Positions 1-4,942 of a DNA stretch of 6,163 nucleotides are shown piece after piece. Origin of the DNA: Planctomycetota bacterium (lineage in GTDB: Bacteria > Planctomycetota > Phycisphaerae > WQYP01); contig JAKATV010000431.1 in assembly GCA_021818565.1 (NCBI GenBank), positions 1 through 6,163 of the forward strand. The letters run 5' to 3'. The notes beneath the pieces are model-generated. The model ran no database searches, was not told where the DNA came from, and saw nothing but the letters and a program-made list of their open reading frames with translations. The position numbers were made by a program, and so were the translations under genes. Within the stretch, counting starts at the first letter, position 1, and each line of letters starts with the position of its first letter.

Positions 1-54
1 CGCGCCTTGGAGAAATTGCGTTCAACCTTGGATGATCGCATTCTCACCCGCTAA
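1..54 (+). CDS. C-terminal end of a probable sigma-70 family RNA polymerase sigma factor (partial)
   Basis: Only the last 17 codons and a TAA stop are present, reading RALEKLRSTLDDRILTR. The start lies outside the window. The string ALEKLR is typical of the end of sigma region 4.2, where the -35-recognition helix is followed by 'RVRQIEARALEKLR' in RpoD/RpoH-like proteins, so a sigma factor is the best guess. Region 4 itself is not visible and a 17-residue tail is thin evidence, so another protein ending in a similar helix cannot be excluded. The reading frame is supported by the strong terminator about 70 bases downstream on the same strand. The gene converges on hpnE. Confidence 0.45.
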   Translation, partial: RALEKLRSTLDDRILTR

Positions 55-65
55 GCAAGCGGGTG
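45..65 (+). other. Hairpin spanning the stop codon of the upstream gene
   Basis: CACCCGCT (45-52) pairs with AGCGGGTG (58-65), a perfect 8-bp GC-rich stem with a 5-base loop. The TAA stop (52-54) sits at the top of the stem and loop. No T-run follows, so it is not an intrinsic terminator alone. It may protect the mRNA 3' end from exonucleases or act with the two hairpins downstream. Confidence 0.5.
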
Positions 66-96
66 CACCAGAACAATTCTCATTCCATACGAGTGC

Positions 97-114
97 TCCG
101 GCCATGTGGCCGGA
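97..114 (+). other. Small perfect hairpin in the 3' UTR
   Basis: TCCGGCC (97-103) pairs with GGCCGGA (108-114) around an ATGT loop. This is a 7-bp GC-rich stem without a following T-run. It lies 10 bases ahead of the true terminator hairpin. It is symmetric, so it could also form in the hpnE transcript if that message extends this far. Confidence 0.45.
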
Positions 115-124
115 AAGTTAGTAC

Positions 125-163
125 GGGCCAGGCGCTTTTGGTGTAGCGCTTGGCCCCTTTTTT
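125..163 (+). terminator. Rho-independent terminator of the upstream (sigma-like) gene
   Basis: The 11-bp stem 125-135 / 146-156 (GGGCCAGGCGC with GCGCTTGGCCC, one G-U pair) has a 10-base loop and is followed by C and then six T residues (158-163). This is a textbook intrinsic terminator for + strand transcription. Read on the minus strand, the stem is followed only by GTACTAACTTT, so it would be a poor terminator for the converging hpnE. Confidence 0.85.
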
Positions 164-182
164 ACTCGCTTACGCCGGCTAT

Positions 183-1610
183 TTATTTTTCCAGCAGCCG
201 CGCCGGCCATTGGGTTGGCAGGTCGGGGACAAGGAAGGTTTTGTCTTGTTCTCGGCCGACGGGGCAGGCGATTTTGCGTGTGACGGCGTCCGCGGCCAGG
301 TAACCGCTGCGGACGGCACCTTCCATGGTGGCGGGCCAATTGGTCTTGGTGTAGTCGCCCGCGAGAAATAAATTTTCGATGCCGCCGGGGGGTGGTGCCT
401 GCGCCGGGCGCCAGGCGTCGGAGCCGGGCAGGGGGGAAAAGGTGGCGCGTTTTTCAATGACTATTTTTTGTCGCAGCAGGCGTGCGGAGGAATCGGGAAA
501 TAATTGCTGAATCTGCTTTTGAAATAATTCCGCGCACTTGTCCCGCGGCTTCTCGGCCCATTCTCGCGCCGCGCTGATTACGCCGTGGAGAATTTTTCCT
601 TCCGCGTCTTTCCGAAACAGCCATTGCAGCGGCCCGTCAAATAGCGCGGCATGGGATAGCCGCATTACCGGTTTATCAAACCAGAGATGCGCCCCTAATA
701 TCGGCACGGATTCAAGCTTGTCCAAATGCGCAAACCGCCCGTCCGTCGCCCGCAGAGGTTCCGGAATCCATCTTTGTACCGCATGATAATTGGTGGCCAG
801 AATAATAGCGTCGGCGTTAAGAGTTTCGCCGGTTTGCAGGGTGACACCGGTCGCTTGCCCCGCGGCAAACATGATTTCCGAAACGCGCGTGCCCAGGCGC
901 ACATCCGCGCAGGGCCGATGGGAATATAACTCCTCCAAGGCACACCCGGGCAGACCCACCACGTACCCATGCTGGTTCAGCAGCATGGCATCCTGAAAAA
1001 CTTGGATCGCATATTTGCAACTGGCGCGCCGCGTCTCTTCGTTGAGGGCACTGATTAAAACCGGATCATAAAACCGCTGAATCACCCGGTCGCTTTGGCG
1101 ATGCTCGGTCAGCCATTGGCCAAAGGTTTGTCCGTCAAGCTTTTCCCGGCCGGCCTTTCCCATTCGCAGCATCGCCAGCATGGCGGTTATAACCTGCTTG
1201 CGCTCCGGAAGTGTCAAAGCGCTAAATCCCAGCATCGCCGGCCCAAGATGCAAAGGTGCGGGAAGACCGGAAACGCCCCAGAGATCAAACCGCCGGCCGC
1301 GGGAATCAAGAAAATGCACCCGCCGATGATACTCAATGCGGTCGGCGACGTTCAGGCGTGTATATAAATCCCGCAAATTCGTGCAGCAGCCCAGCAGCAC
1401 ATGCTGGCAATTATCCAGGAGCTGATCAGTTTCCGGGTCTTCAAAGGAACTGGCCCGGCCCCCAAGTTCCCGTCGCGCTTCCAGCAATGTCACACAATAA
1501 CCGCAGGAATCCGCCGCCGCCGCCGCCGCAATTCCCGCCAATCCGCCGCCGACAACCAGGACGCGCGGTCCAGACTTCTGATTTCCATGATGAGGATTAT
1601 TTACCGACAA
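183..1610 (-). CDS. hpnE: HpnE, FAD-dependent hydroxysqualene dehydroxylase
   Basis: This 475-residue flavoprotein is predicted to reduce hydroxysqualene to squalene, the last step of the HpnCDE route. It belongs to the amino-oxidase/phytoene-desaturase-like fold. The N-terminal Rossmann motif is VVGGGLAG (residues 19-26), with the acidic residue that binds the FAD ribose at E44 (LLEAR). GGRASSF (50-56) follows, as is usual in this superfamily. The C-terminal FAD motif is LFLAGDYTKTNWPATMEG (414-431), very characteristic of HpnE. The length is normal, with a slightly long tail of about 30 residues. The start is TTG: no ATG or GTG lies in frame ahead of the Rossmann motif, an in-frame TAA lies eight codons upstream, and GGGA is correctly spaced. 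It is the last gene of the minus-strand operon, 72 bases after hpnD, and a terminator-like hairpin in that gap may lower its expression. Six tandem GCG codons encode A28-A33. Confidence 0.93.
   Translation of the reverse strand: MSVNNPHHGNQKSGPRVLVVGGGLAGIAAAAAADSCGYCVTLLEARRELGGRASSFEDPETDQLLDNCQHVLLGCCTNLRDLYTRLNVADRIEYHRRVHFLDSRGRRFDLWGVSGLPAPLHLGPAMLGFSALTLPERKQVITAMLAMLRMGKAGREKLDGQTFGQWLTEHRQSDRVIQRFYDPVLISALNEETRRASCKYAIQVFQDAMLLNQHGYVVGLPGCALEELYSHRPCADVRLGTRVSEIMFAAGQATGVTLQTGETLNADAIILATNYHAVQRWIPEPLRATDGRFAHLDKLESVPILGAHLWFDKPVMRLSHAALFDGPLQWLFRKDAEGKILHGVISAAREWAEKPRDKCAELFQKQIQQLFPDSSARLLRQKIVIEKRATFSPLPGSDAWRPAQAPPPGGIENLFLAGDYTKTNWPATMEGAVRSGYLAADAVTRKIACPVGREQDKTFLVPDLPTQWPARLLEK
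1512..1529 (-). repeat. (GCG)6 trinucleotide repeat inside hpnE
   Basis: Six identical GCG codons in a row encode Ala28-Ala33, in the first helix after the FAD-binding glycine loop. Slippage in units of three would change the alanine count without breaking the frame; other slippage would knock out hpnE. Alanine is common at this place in Rossmann folds, so the repeat may have no role. Confidence 0.7.
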
Positions 1611-1617
1611 AGTGTTA

Positions 1618-1621
1618 TCCC
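1618..1621 (-). promoter_or_regulatory. Shine-Dalgarno site for hpnE (supports the TTG start)
   Basis: GGGA on the minus strand lies 7 bases ahead of the TTG at 1610-1608. It is the only plausible ribosome site near the 5' end of the frame, and it decides in favour of the TTG start. Confidence 0.5.
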
Positions 1622-1633
1622 GTAAGGGTTGTT

Positions 1634-1667
1634 AAAAAGCGGCCTGCCGCCCCGGTGCCGGGCAGGC
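1634..1667 (-). terminator. Terminator-like hairpin between hpnD and hpnE
   Basis: On the minus strand GCCTGCC (1667-1661) pairs with GGCAGGC (1648-1642), a perfect 7-bp stem with a 12-base GC-rich loop. It is followed by CGC and five T residues (1638-1634). The 3-base gap before the T-run and the short run make it weaker than the terminator at 125-163. It begins 16 bases after the hpnD stop and ends before the hpnE ribosome site, so it could cause partial termination within the operon. Confidence 0.5.
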
Positions 1668-1682
1668 GCGTTGATTCTTCAC

Positions 1683-2594
1683 TCACGATTTTTCCGCTCT
1701 GCGGCACCGCAGGGCGATCCATGCTTTTTCCACGGCACCCAGTCGTACGCGGCCGCGCAGCACCTGCTGGGGGTGCCGTGCGATTTTACGCAAAATGCCA
1801 TGGTAAATGGCGGTCATCGCGGTTAACGCCGCAACATTTCCCGGCGTTATGCGCTGGTCCAACGGTGCCGATATGGCAAATAAGCGCTCGGCCAGGGCAA
1901 TATGGTGCTGCATGAGCGCCTGAAAGCCCGCTGTGGCTTTTCCCGCCATCAGATCATCACTGGTAACGCCGTAGCTTAGCATCTGTTCTTTCGGAAAATA
2001 AATGCGGTTTCTACCGGCATCTTCCTTAACATCCCGCAGAATATTGGTTAATTGAAATGCCATGCCCCGGTCCACCGCCAAAGCCTCAGTTTCGGCACCG
2101 CCGGTAAAACCCCATATCTGAATACTTGCCACGCCCACCACACCTGCCACGCGATAGCAATATTGTTGCAGGTCGGCCTCATTTTCCGGCTGATGGAATT
2201 CCAGATCCTGCTGTTGGCCGTCGATCATATCGTCAAACAGCGCAGGCGTAATAGCATGGCGATGCACGCAGTGCGTAAACGCGGCCCATCCGGGCCAAGC
2301 CGGGCTTTCCAGCGCGGGTTGGGCGTGTCCGGAAATCGCGGTGTGGGTTAATGTGCGGAATTGCTCCAATAATTCCCGGCGCTGCGCTAACGGCAGATCG
2401 GCGGAATCATCGGCCAGATCATCCGCCCGCCGCATCCACGCATACAGCGCAAACATGCTGGACTTTGCCGATTCCGGCAGCAAGCGTAATCCATAATAAA
2501 AATTTCTTGCCTGCTGCCGCGTCACTTGGCGGCAATAGTCGCTTGAGGCTTGGAAATCGGGTGTTTGCGCAACGCCAAGCATGGTGGTGCTCAT
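1683..2594 (-). CDS. hpnD: HpnD, presqualene diphosphate synthase
   Basis: This 303-residue enzyme is predicted to condense two farnesyl diphosphates head-to-head into presqualene diphosphate. It is a squalene/phytoene synthase family protein of usual length. NFYYGLRLLP (residues 31-40) is the typical start of the fold. The first Mg-diphosphate motif is DDLADD (D58 and D62), followed by YRVAGVVG (147-154). The second motif is QLTNILRDVKEDAG with N184, D188 and D192, then RIYFP. The QLTNILRD form fits HpnD or phytoene synthase, whereas HpnC has LANFWQD. Pairing with HpnC and HpnE settles HpnD over CrtB. The ATG overlaps the hpnC stop (ATGA), and a strong GGAGG site lies in the end of hpnC, so the two genes are probably translationally coupled in near-equal amounts. 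Confidence 0.93.
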   Translation of the reverse strand: MSTTMLGVAQTPDFQASSDYCRQVTRQQARNFYYGLRLLPESAKSSMFALYAWMRRADDLADDSADLPLAQRRELLEQFRTLTHTAISGHAQPALESPAWPGWAAFTHCVHRHAITPALFDDMIDGQQQDLEFHQPENEADLQQYCYRVAGVVGVASIQIWGFTGGAETEALAVDRGMAFQLTNILRDVKEDAGRNRIYFPKEQMLSYGVTSDDLMAGKATAGFQALMQHHIALAERLFAISAPLDQRITPGNVAALTAMTAIYHGILRKIARHPQQVLRGRVRLGAVEKAWIALRCRRAEKS

Positions 2595-3586
2595 TTGCCG
2601 CCTCCGGAAAAGGCCGCCAGCGCCCCGGCCGAAACCGCGCGTACCATCAGGCTTAATTTTTGAGTTTTACTTAGTGCCGGGCGACGTGAGAGCGTGTCAT
2701 AGTTCTGCTGACGAATGGCCGCGAGAACGGCTTGGCCTCCCCGGCTGAATAGGGAAATCTGTGAGCGCAACTGCCGATGAATCAGCGGCAACAGCGCCAG
2801 GCCTTCGTCAAACAACGCCTGGCAGCGATCCACTTCAAATTTCAGCAACGCGCGATAATTATCATCGCATCGGCCATCACGAATCTGTTGTTCATCCACA
2901 GAGAATTTTCGCATGGATTCCGCGGGCAGATAAATGCGGTTGCGCTGGAGAATATCTCTGCGCACATCCTGCCAGAAATTGGCCAGTTGCAAGGCGGTGC
3001 AGGTTTTATCGGATAGCACTTGCCGCTGCTGGTCCCGATAACCGGCCAGATACAACACCAGCCGGCCGACAGGATCAGCGCTGCGGGTGCAGTAATCCAC
3101 AACTTGGGAAAAGCTTTCGTAACGGTTTATTCGTTGATCCTGTTCAAAGGCGCTAATTAAATCCAGAAAGGGCTGCCGGGGGATATCATGCTTTTGAATG
3201 GTTTCAGATAACGCGGTGAAAACCGCCGTTTGGGTTTTGCCGCTGTAGCACGCCTCCGTCTGGCGGCGAAAATCCGCCAGATATTGTATCGCCAATTCAG
3301 GATTTCCAACTTCATCACCCAAATCGTCGGCGGTGCGGCAAAAAGCGTAAATATTGCAGAAATCCTGACGCAGAGCCTTGGGCACCAGATGGGAAACCAC
3401 GGTGAAGTTTTCGTAATGTTCATGCGCCAGCCGCCAGGTATAGCGTCGTGCCTGCGCCACATCGGTCATGGGAGCAAAGGCCCAATGGACGGTTGCCGGG
3501 GGCGTGCTGGATGCGTCAATGGTCATATCCCGCATATCTCGTAAAGCTGAATCTAATGCGTGCGCGGAAATAATTCCATCCTTCAT
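2591..3586 (-). CDS. hpnC: HpnC, hydroxysqualene synthase
   Basis: This enzyme is predicted to convert presqualene diphosphate to hydroxysqualene, the middle step of the HpnCDE route. It is a paralogue of HpnD in the squalene/phytoene synthase family. Numbered from the ATG at 3586 (331 residues), the family start HYENFTVVSHLVP lies near 57-69. The first Asp-rich motif is TADDLGDE (D87, D91). YCTRSADPVGRLVL follows near 165-178. The second motif is LANFWQDVRRD (N203, D207, D211), then RIYLP. ANFWQD is the HpnC signature. About 40 residues precede the usual start of the family. A TTG at 3595 would add three residues; ATG codons at 3535, 3526 and 3469 are also in frame. None has a clear Shine-Dalgarno site, so the start is uncertain. 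It is first in the operon and its stop overlaps hpnD by 4 bases. Confidence 0.92.
   Translation of the reverse strand: MKDGIISAHALDSALRDMRDMTIDASSTPPATVHWAFAPMTDVAQARRYTWRLAHEHYENFTVVSHLVPKALRQDFCNIYAFCRTADDLGDEVGNPELAIQYLADFRRQTEACYSGKTQTAVFTALSETIQKHDIPRQPFLDLISAFEQDQRINRYESFSQVVDYCTRSADPVGRLVLYLAGYRDQQRQVLSDKTCTALQLANFWQDVRRDILQRNRIYLPAESMRKFSVDEQQIRDGRCDDNYRALLKFEVDRCQALFDEGLALLPLIHRQLRSQISLFSRGGQAVLAAIRQQNYDTLSRRPALSKTQKLSLMVRAVSAGALAAFSGGGK
2601..2605 (-). promoter_or_regulatory. Shine-Dalgarno site for hpnD inside hpnC
   Basis: GGAGG on the minus strand lies 6 bases before the hpnD ATG and within the last codons of hpnC (the GGGK tail). It is the strongest ribosome site in the window, fixes the hpnD start, and fits coupled translation with hpnC. 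Confidence 0.8.
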
Positions 3587-3609
3587 ATTCCACAAACGCG
3601 GAAGTCAAC

Positions 3610-3628
3610 GCGGCCTCGCCGGGGCCGC
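3610..3628 (-). promoter_or_regulatory. GC-rich hairpin in the hpnC leader
   Basis: GCGGCC (3610-3615) pairs with GGCCGC (3623-3628) around a 7-base loop, an all-GC stem. On the minus strand it lies 23 bases ahead of the hpnC ATG at 3586 (14 ahead of the TTG at 3595), in the leader if transcription starts near 3664. It could affect ribosome access to hpnC, which lacks a clear ribosome site. No known riboswitch is recognised. Confidence 0.4.
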
Positions 3629-3670
3629 CGGATCCTTTCGGAGCATCGCCAACAAGCCATGCTTTATGGT

Positions 3671-3700
3671 AATATAACCGCTTGGCGGGCCTGTTGTCCC
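3671..3700 (-). promoter_or_regulatory. Candidate sigma-70-type promoter for hpnCDE
   Basis: On the minus strand TATATT (3676-3671) resembles a -10 box (5 of 6). GGGACA (3700-3695) resembles a -35 box (4 of 6), with an 18-base spacer. Transcription would start near 3664, giving a leader of about 80 bases to the ATG. The assignment is by eye and AT-rich matches are easy to find, so support is modest. Confidence 0.35.
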
Positions 3701-3715
3701 GTACGCGAAATATCA

Positions 3716-3731
3716 CCCTTGGGGGCAAGGG
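3716..3731 (+). other. Hairpin with a GGGG loop in the hpnC/ispH divergent region
   Basis: CCCTTG (3716-3721) pairs with CAAGGG (3726-3731) around a GGGG loop. It directly abuts the next inverted repeat and lies midway between the two candidate promoters. It could be an operator, or an RNA structure if the ispH transcript starts further upstream than proposed. Confidence 0.4.
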
Positions 3732-3732
3732 G

Positions 3733-3749
3733 GGCGCAGCGGATGCGCC
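3733..3749 (+). other. Second inverted repeat in the hpnC/ispH divergent region
   Basis: GGCGCA (3733-3738) pairs with TGCGCC (3744-3749) around GCGGA. It sits where the -35 box of the candidate ispH promoter would be, so it may be an operator or may replace a missing -35 by activator binding. The function is unknown. Confidence 0.4.
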
Positions 3750-3756
3750 GCGCGAA

Positions 3757-3762
3757 TATAAA
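3757..3762 (+). promoter_or_regulatory. Candidate -10 box for ispH
   Basis: TATAAA matches the -10 consensus in 5 of 6 positions and would start transcription near 3769, a leader of about 38 bases. No good -35 lies 16-18 bases upstream; that place is taken by the inverted repeat at 3733-3749. A perfect TTGACA at 3775-3780 does not pair with a good -10. Confidence 0.3.
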
Positions 3763-3795
3763 GACGCCGGGCCTTTGACATTGCACCAGGAATTC

Positions 3796-3799
3796 GGAG
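3796..3799 (+). promoter_or_regulatory. Shine-Dalgarno site for ispH
   Basis: GGAG lies 7 bases ahead of the ATG at 3807. This is good spacing and confirms the ispH start, which also matches the invariant N-terminus of the family. Confidence 0.7.
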
Positions 3800-3806
3800 T
3801 ATCTGC

Positions 3807-4766
3807 ATGAAAATTATCCTAGCTAATCCACGCGGTTTTTGCGCGGGCGTGAATATGGCCATTGAGTGTGTCGAGCGAATGCTCAAGCTTAAAGGTGCTC
3901 CAATTTACGTTTACCATGAAATCGTGCATAACCTGCACGTTGTGGAGCGCTTCACCCGCCAGGGGGCGGTGTTTGTTAATTCCATTGATGAAGTGCCCGA
4001 AGGTTCCACCGTTGTGTACAGTGCCCATGGCGTGTCGCCGGAAGTGCGCCGCCGCGCCGCCGAACGCCGCTTAATTCAAGTGGATGCCACATGTCCGCTG
4101 GTCACCAAGGTGCATAACGAGGCCATCCGTTATGCCAAACAGAAATTCACCATTGTTCTTATTGGTCATGCGGATCACGATGAAGTTGTCGGAACGCTGG
4201 GCGAAGCACCCGATGCGATCAGCATTGTGGAAAGCGCCGAAGATGTTCATCGGCTGGAAATCCCTGATGATCACCGCGTGGCGTATCTGACCCAAACCAC
4301 ACTTAGCCTGGATGACGCCGCGCGAATTATTGCCGAATTGAAGAAAAAATTTCCCCGCATTCAGGCTCCCCCGAAGGACGATATCTGCTACGCCACAACC
4401 AACCGTCAGGCAGCGGTGCAAAAACTTGCTCCGGATTGCGAGCTGGTGCTGGTGGTGGGAAGCCAGAACAGCTCGAATTCCAAGCGACTGGTCGAGATGG
4501 CCGAAAACCGCGGCACACCATCATATCTTGTCGATGACGCTTCGCATGTGGATCATGCCTGGTTTAACGGAATTAATGTTGTCCTGATTACGGCCGGGGC
4601 CTCGGCTCCGGAAGATCTGGTGCAGGAAATTGTCGATGTGCTCAAAGTGCGATATGGGGCCACCGTGGAATCCCGCCATGTCACGGAAGAAGACATGCAC
4701 TTTGAATTACCGCTGTCATTACGCAAGCTCGAAGAGCAACACACCGCCGCGGCGGCTGCGCACTGA
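3807..4766 (+). CDS. ispH: IspH (LytB), 4-hydroxy-3-methylbut-2-enyl diphosphate reductase
   Basis: This 319-residue iron-sulfur enzyme makes IPP and DMAPP from HMBPP, the last step of the MEP pathway, in the cytoplasm. It is complete and of normal length. The N-terminus LANPRGFCAGV carries C12, and the other two [4Fe-4S] cysteines are C96 (VDATCPLV) and C194 (DDICYATTNRQ). Substrate-binding residues expected from E. coli IspH are present: H41 (EIVHN), H124 and proton-donating E126 (HADHDEVVG), the TQTTLS loop (162-167), S222-S223-N224 (NSSNSKRL) and S266 (TAGASAPE). The start matches the family exactly and has a GGAG site. It is divergent from hpnC, so the IPP supply and its squalene sink share one control region. 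The C-terminus ends in a short Ala-rich tail of no known role. Confidence 0.97.
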   Translation: MKIILANPRGFCAGVNMAIECVERMLKLKGAPIYVYHEIVHNLHVVERFTRQGAVFVNSIDEVPEGSTVVYSAHGVSPEVRRRAAERRLIQVDATCPLVTKVHNEAIRYAKQKFTIVLIGHADHDEVVGTLGEAPDAISIVESAEDVHRLEIPDDHRVAYLTQTTLSLDDAARIIAELKKKFPRIQAPPKDDICYATTNRQAAVQKLAPDCELVLVVGSQNSSNSKRLVEMAENRGTPSYLVDDASHVDHAWFNGINVVLITAGASAPEDLVQEIVDVLKVRYGATVESRHVTEEDMHFELPLSLRKLEEQHTAAAAAH

Positions 4767-4840
4767 CGCGACAAGCAAAAGAACGGCCCGGCCCGTAAAA
4801 ACGGAATATGTCGCCGCCGCAAACTCAAATTCGTGGAAGG

Positions 4841-4863
4841 TTTATCGGCGTTGTGCCGATAAA
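4841..4863. promoter_or_regulatory. 23-bp perfect inverted repeat, candidate operator or RNA hairpin
   Basis: TTTATCGGC (4841-4849) and GCCGATAAA (4855-4863) are perfect 9-bp arms around GTTGT. No T-run follows on either strand, so it is not a normal terminator. Its right arm overlaps a candidate -10 box, TAAAAT (4860-4865), for the downstream gene, as a repressor operator would. It could equally be a 3' hairpin of the ispH message. Confidence 0.5.
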
Positions 4864-4865
4864 AT
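4860..4865 (+). promoter_or_regulatory. Candidate -10 box for the TgpA-like gene
   Basis: TAAAAT matches the -10 consensus in 5 of 6 positions. No good -35 lies 16-19 bases upstream (AAGGTT at 17 bases). The match overlaps the right arm of the 23-bp inverted repeat. Support is weak. Confidence 0.2.
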
Positions 4866-4870
4866 AACAG

Positions 4871-4897
4871 CGGGGGAAGCCCGATAGGCTTTTCCCG
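4871..4897 (+). other. 11-bp hairpin between ispH and the TgpA-like gene
   Basis: CGGGGGAAGCC (4871-4881) pairs with GGCTTTTCCCG (4887-4897) around CGATA. The stem has 11 pairs, two of them G-U; the G-U pairs suggest that an RNA rather than a DNA operator is the functional form. No T-run follows on the + strand. It starts 7 bases after the 23-bp inverted repeat, so the two could form a tandem structure in the leader of the downstream gene or the trailer of ispH. Confidence 0.45.
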
Positions 4898-4928
4898 TGG
4901 CACGATGGCAGTTGGCAGGCGATGCATT

Positions 4929-4933
4929 GAAGG
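4929..4933 (+). promoter_or_regulatory. Shine-Dalgarno site for the TgpA-like gene
   Basis: GAAGG lies 9 bases ahead of the ATG at 4943. An in-frame TGA at 4928-4930 limits upstream extension, leaving only a TTG at 4934 as an alternative, which is too close to this site. Confidence 0.6.
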
Positions 4934-4942
4934 TTGTCGGAC

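Noticed and set aside
1256..1915. A 219-codon open frame on the + strand across hpnE and hpnD
   Set aside because: It is antisense to two well-supported genes, has low-complexity Pro/Arg-rich translation with no recognisable motif, and is a shadow of GC-rich codons.
1683..2594. HpnD as phytoene synthase (CrtB) or dehydrosqualene synthase (CrtM)
   Set aside because: The motifs are shared in the family, but direct linkage to HpnC and HpnE with an ATGA overlap points to presqualene diphosphate synthase.
2761..3156. A 131-codon + strand frame inside hpnC
   Set aside because: It is antisense to HpnC motifs that match the family; its translation shows no family features and no ribosome site was seen.
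3721..3734. A G-quadruplex from the G5 and G6 runs
   Set aside because: There are only two long G-runs close together, and the stretch is better explained by the CCCTTG/CAAGGG hairpin. Four separate runs of three or more are not clearly present.
3775..3803. A perfect TTGACA (3775-3780) as the -35 box of ispH
   Set aside because: The sequences 16-19 bases downstream (GAGTAT, AGTATC, GTATCT, TATCTG) are poor -10 boxes. The start would fall at or inside the ATG, which clashes with a good GGAG ribosome site.
4767..4942. A riboswitch or small RNA in the ispH to TgpA-like gap
   Set aside because: The two hairpins are real pairings, but I see no conserved core of a known riboswitch class and no T-run terminator, so no specific RNA family is claimed.
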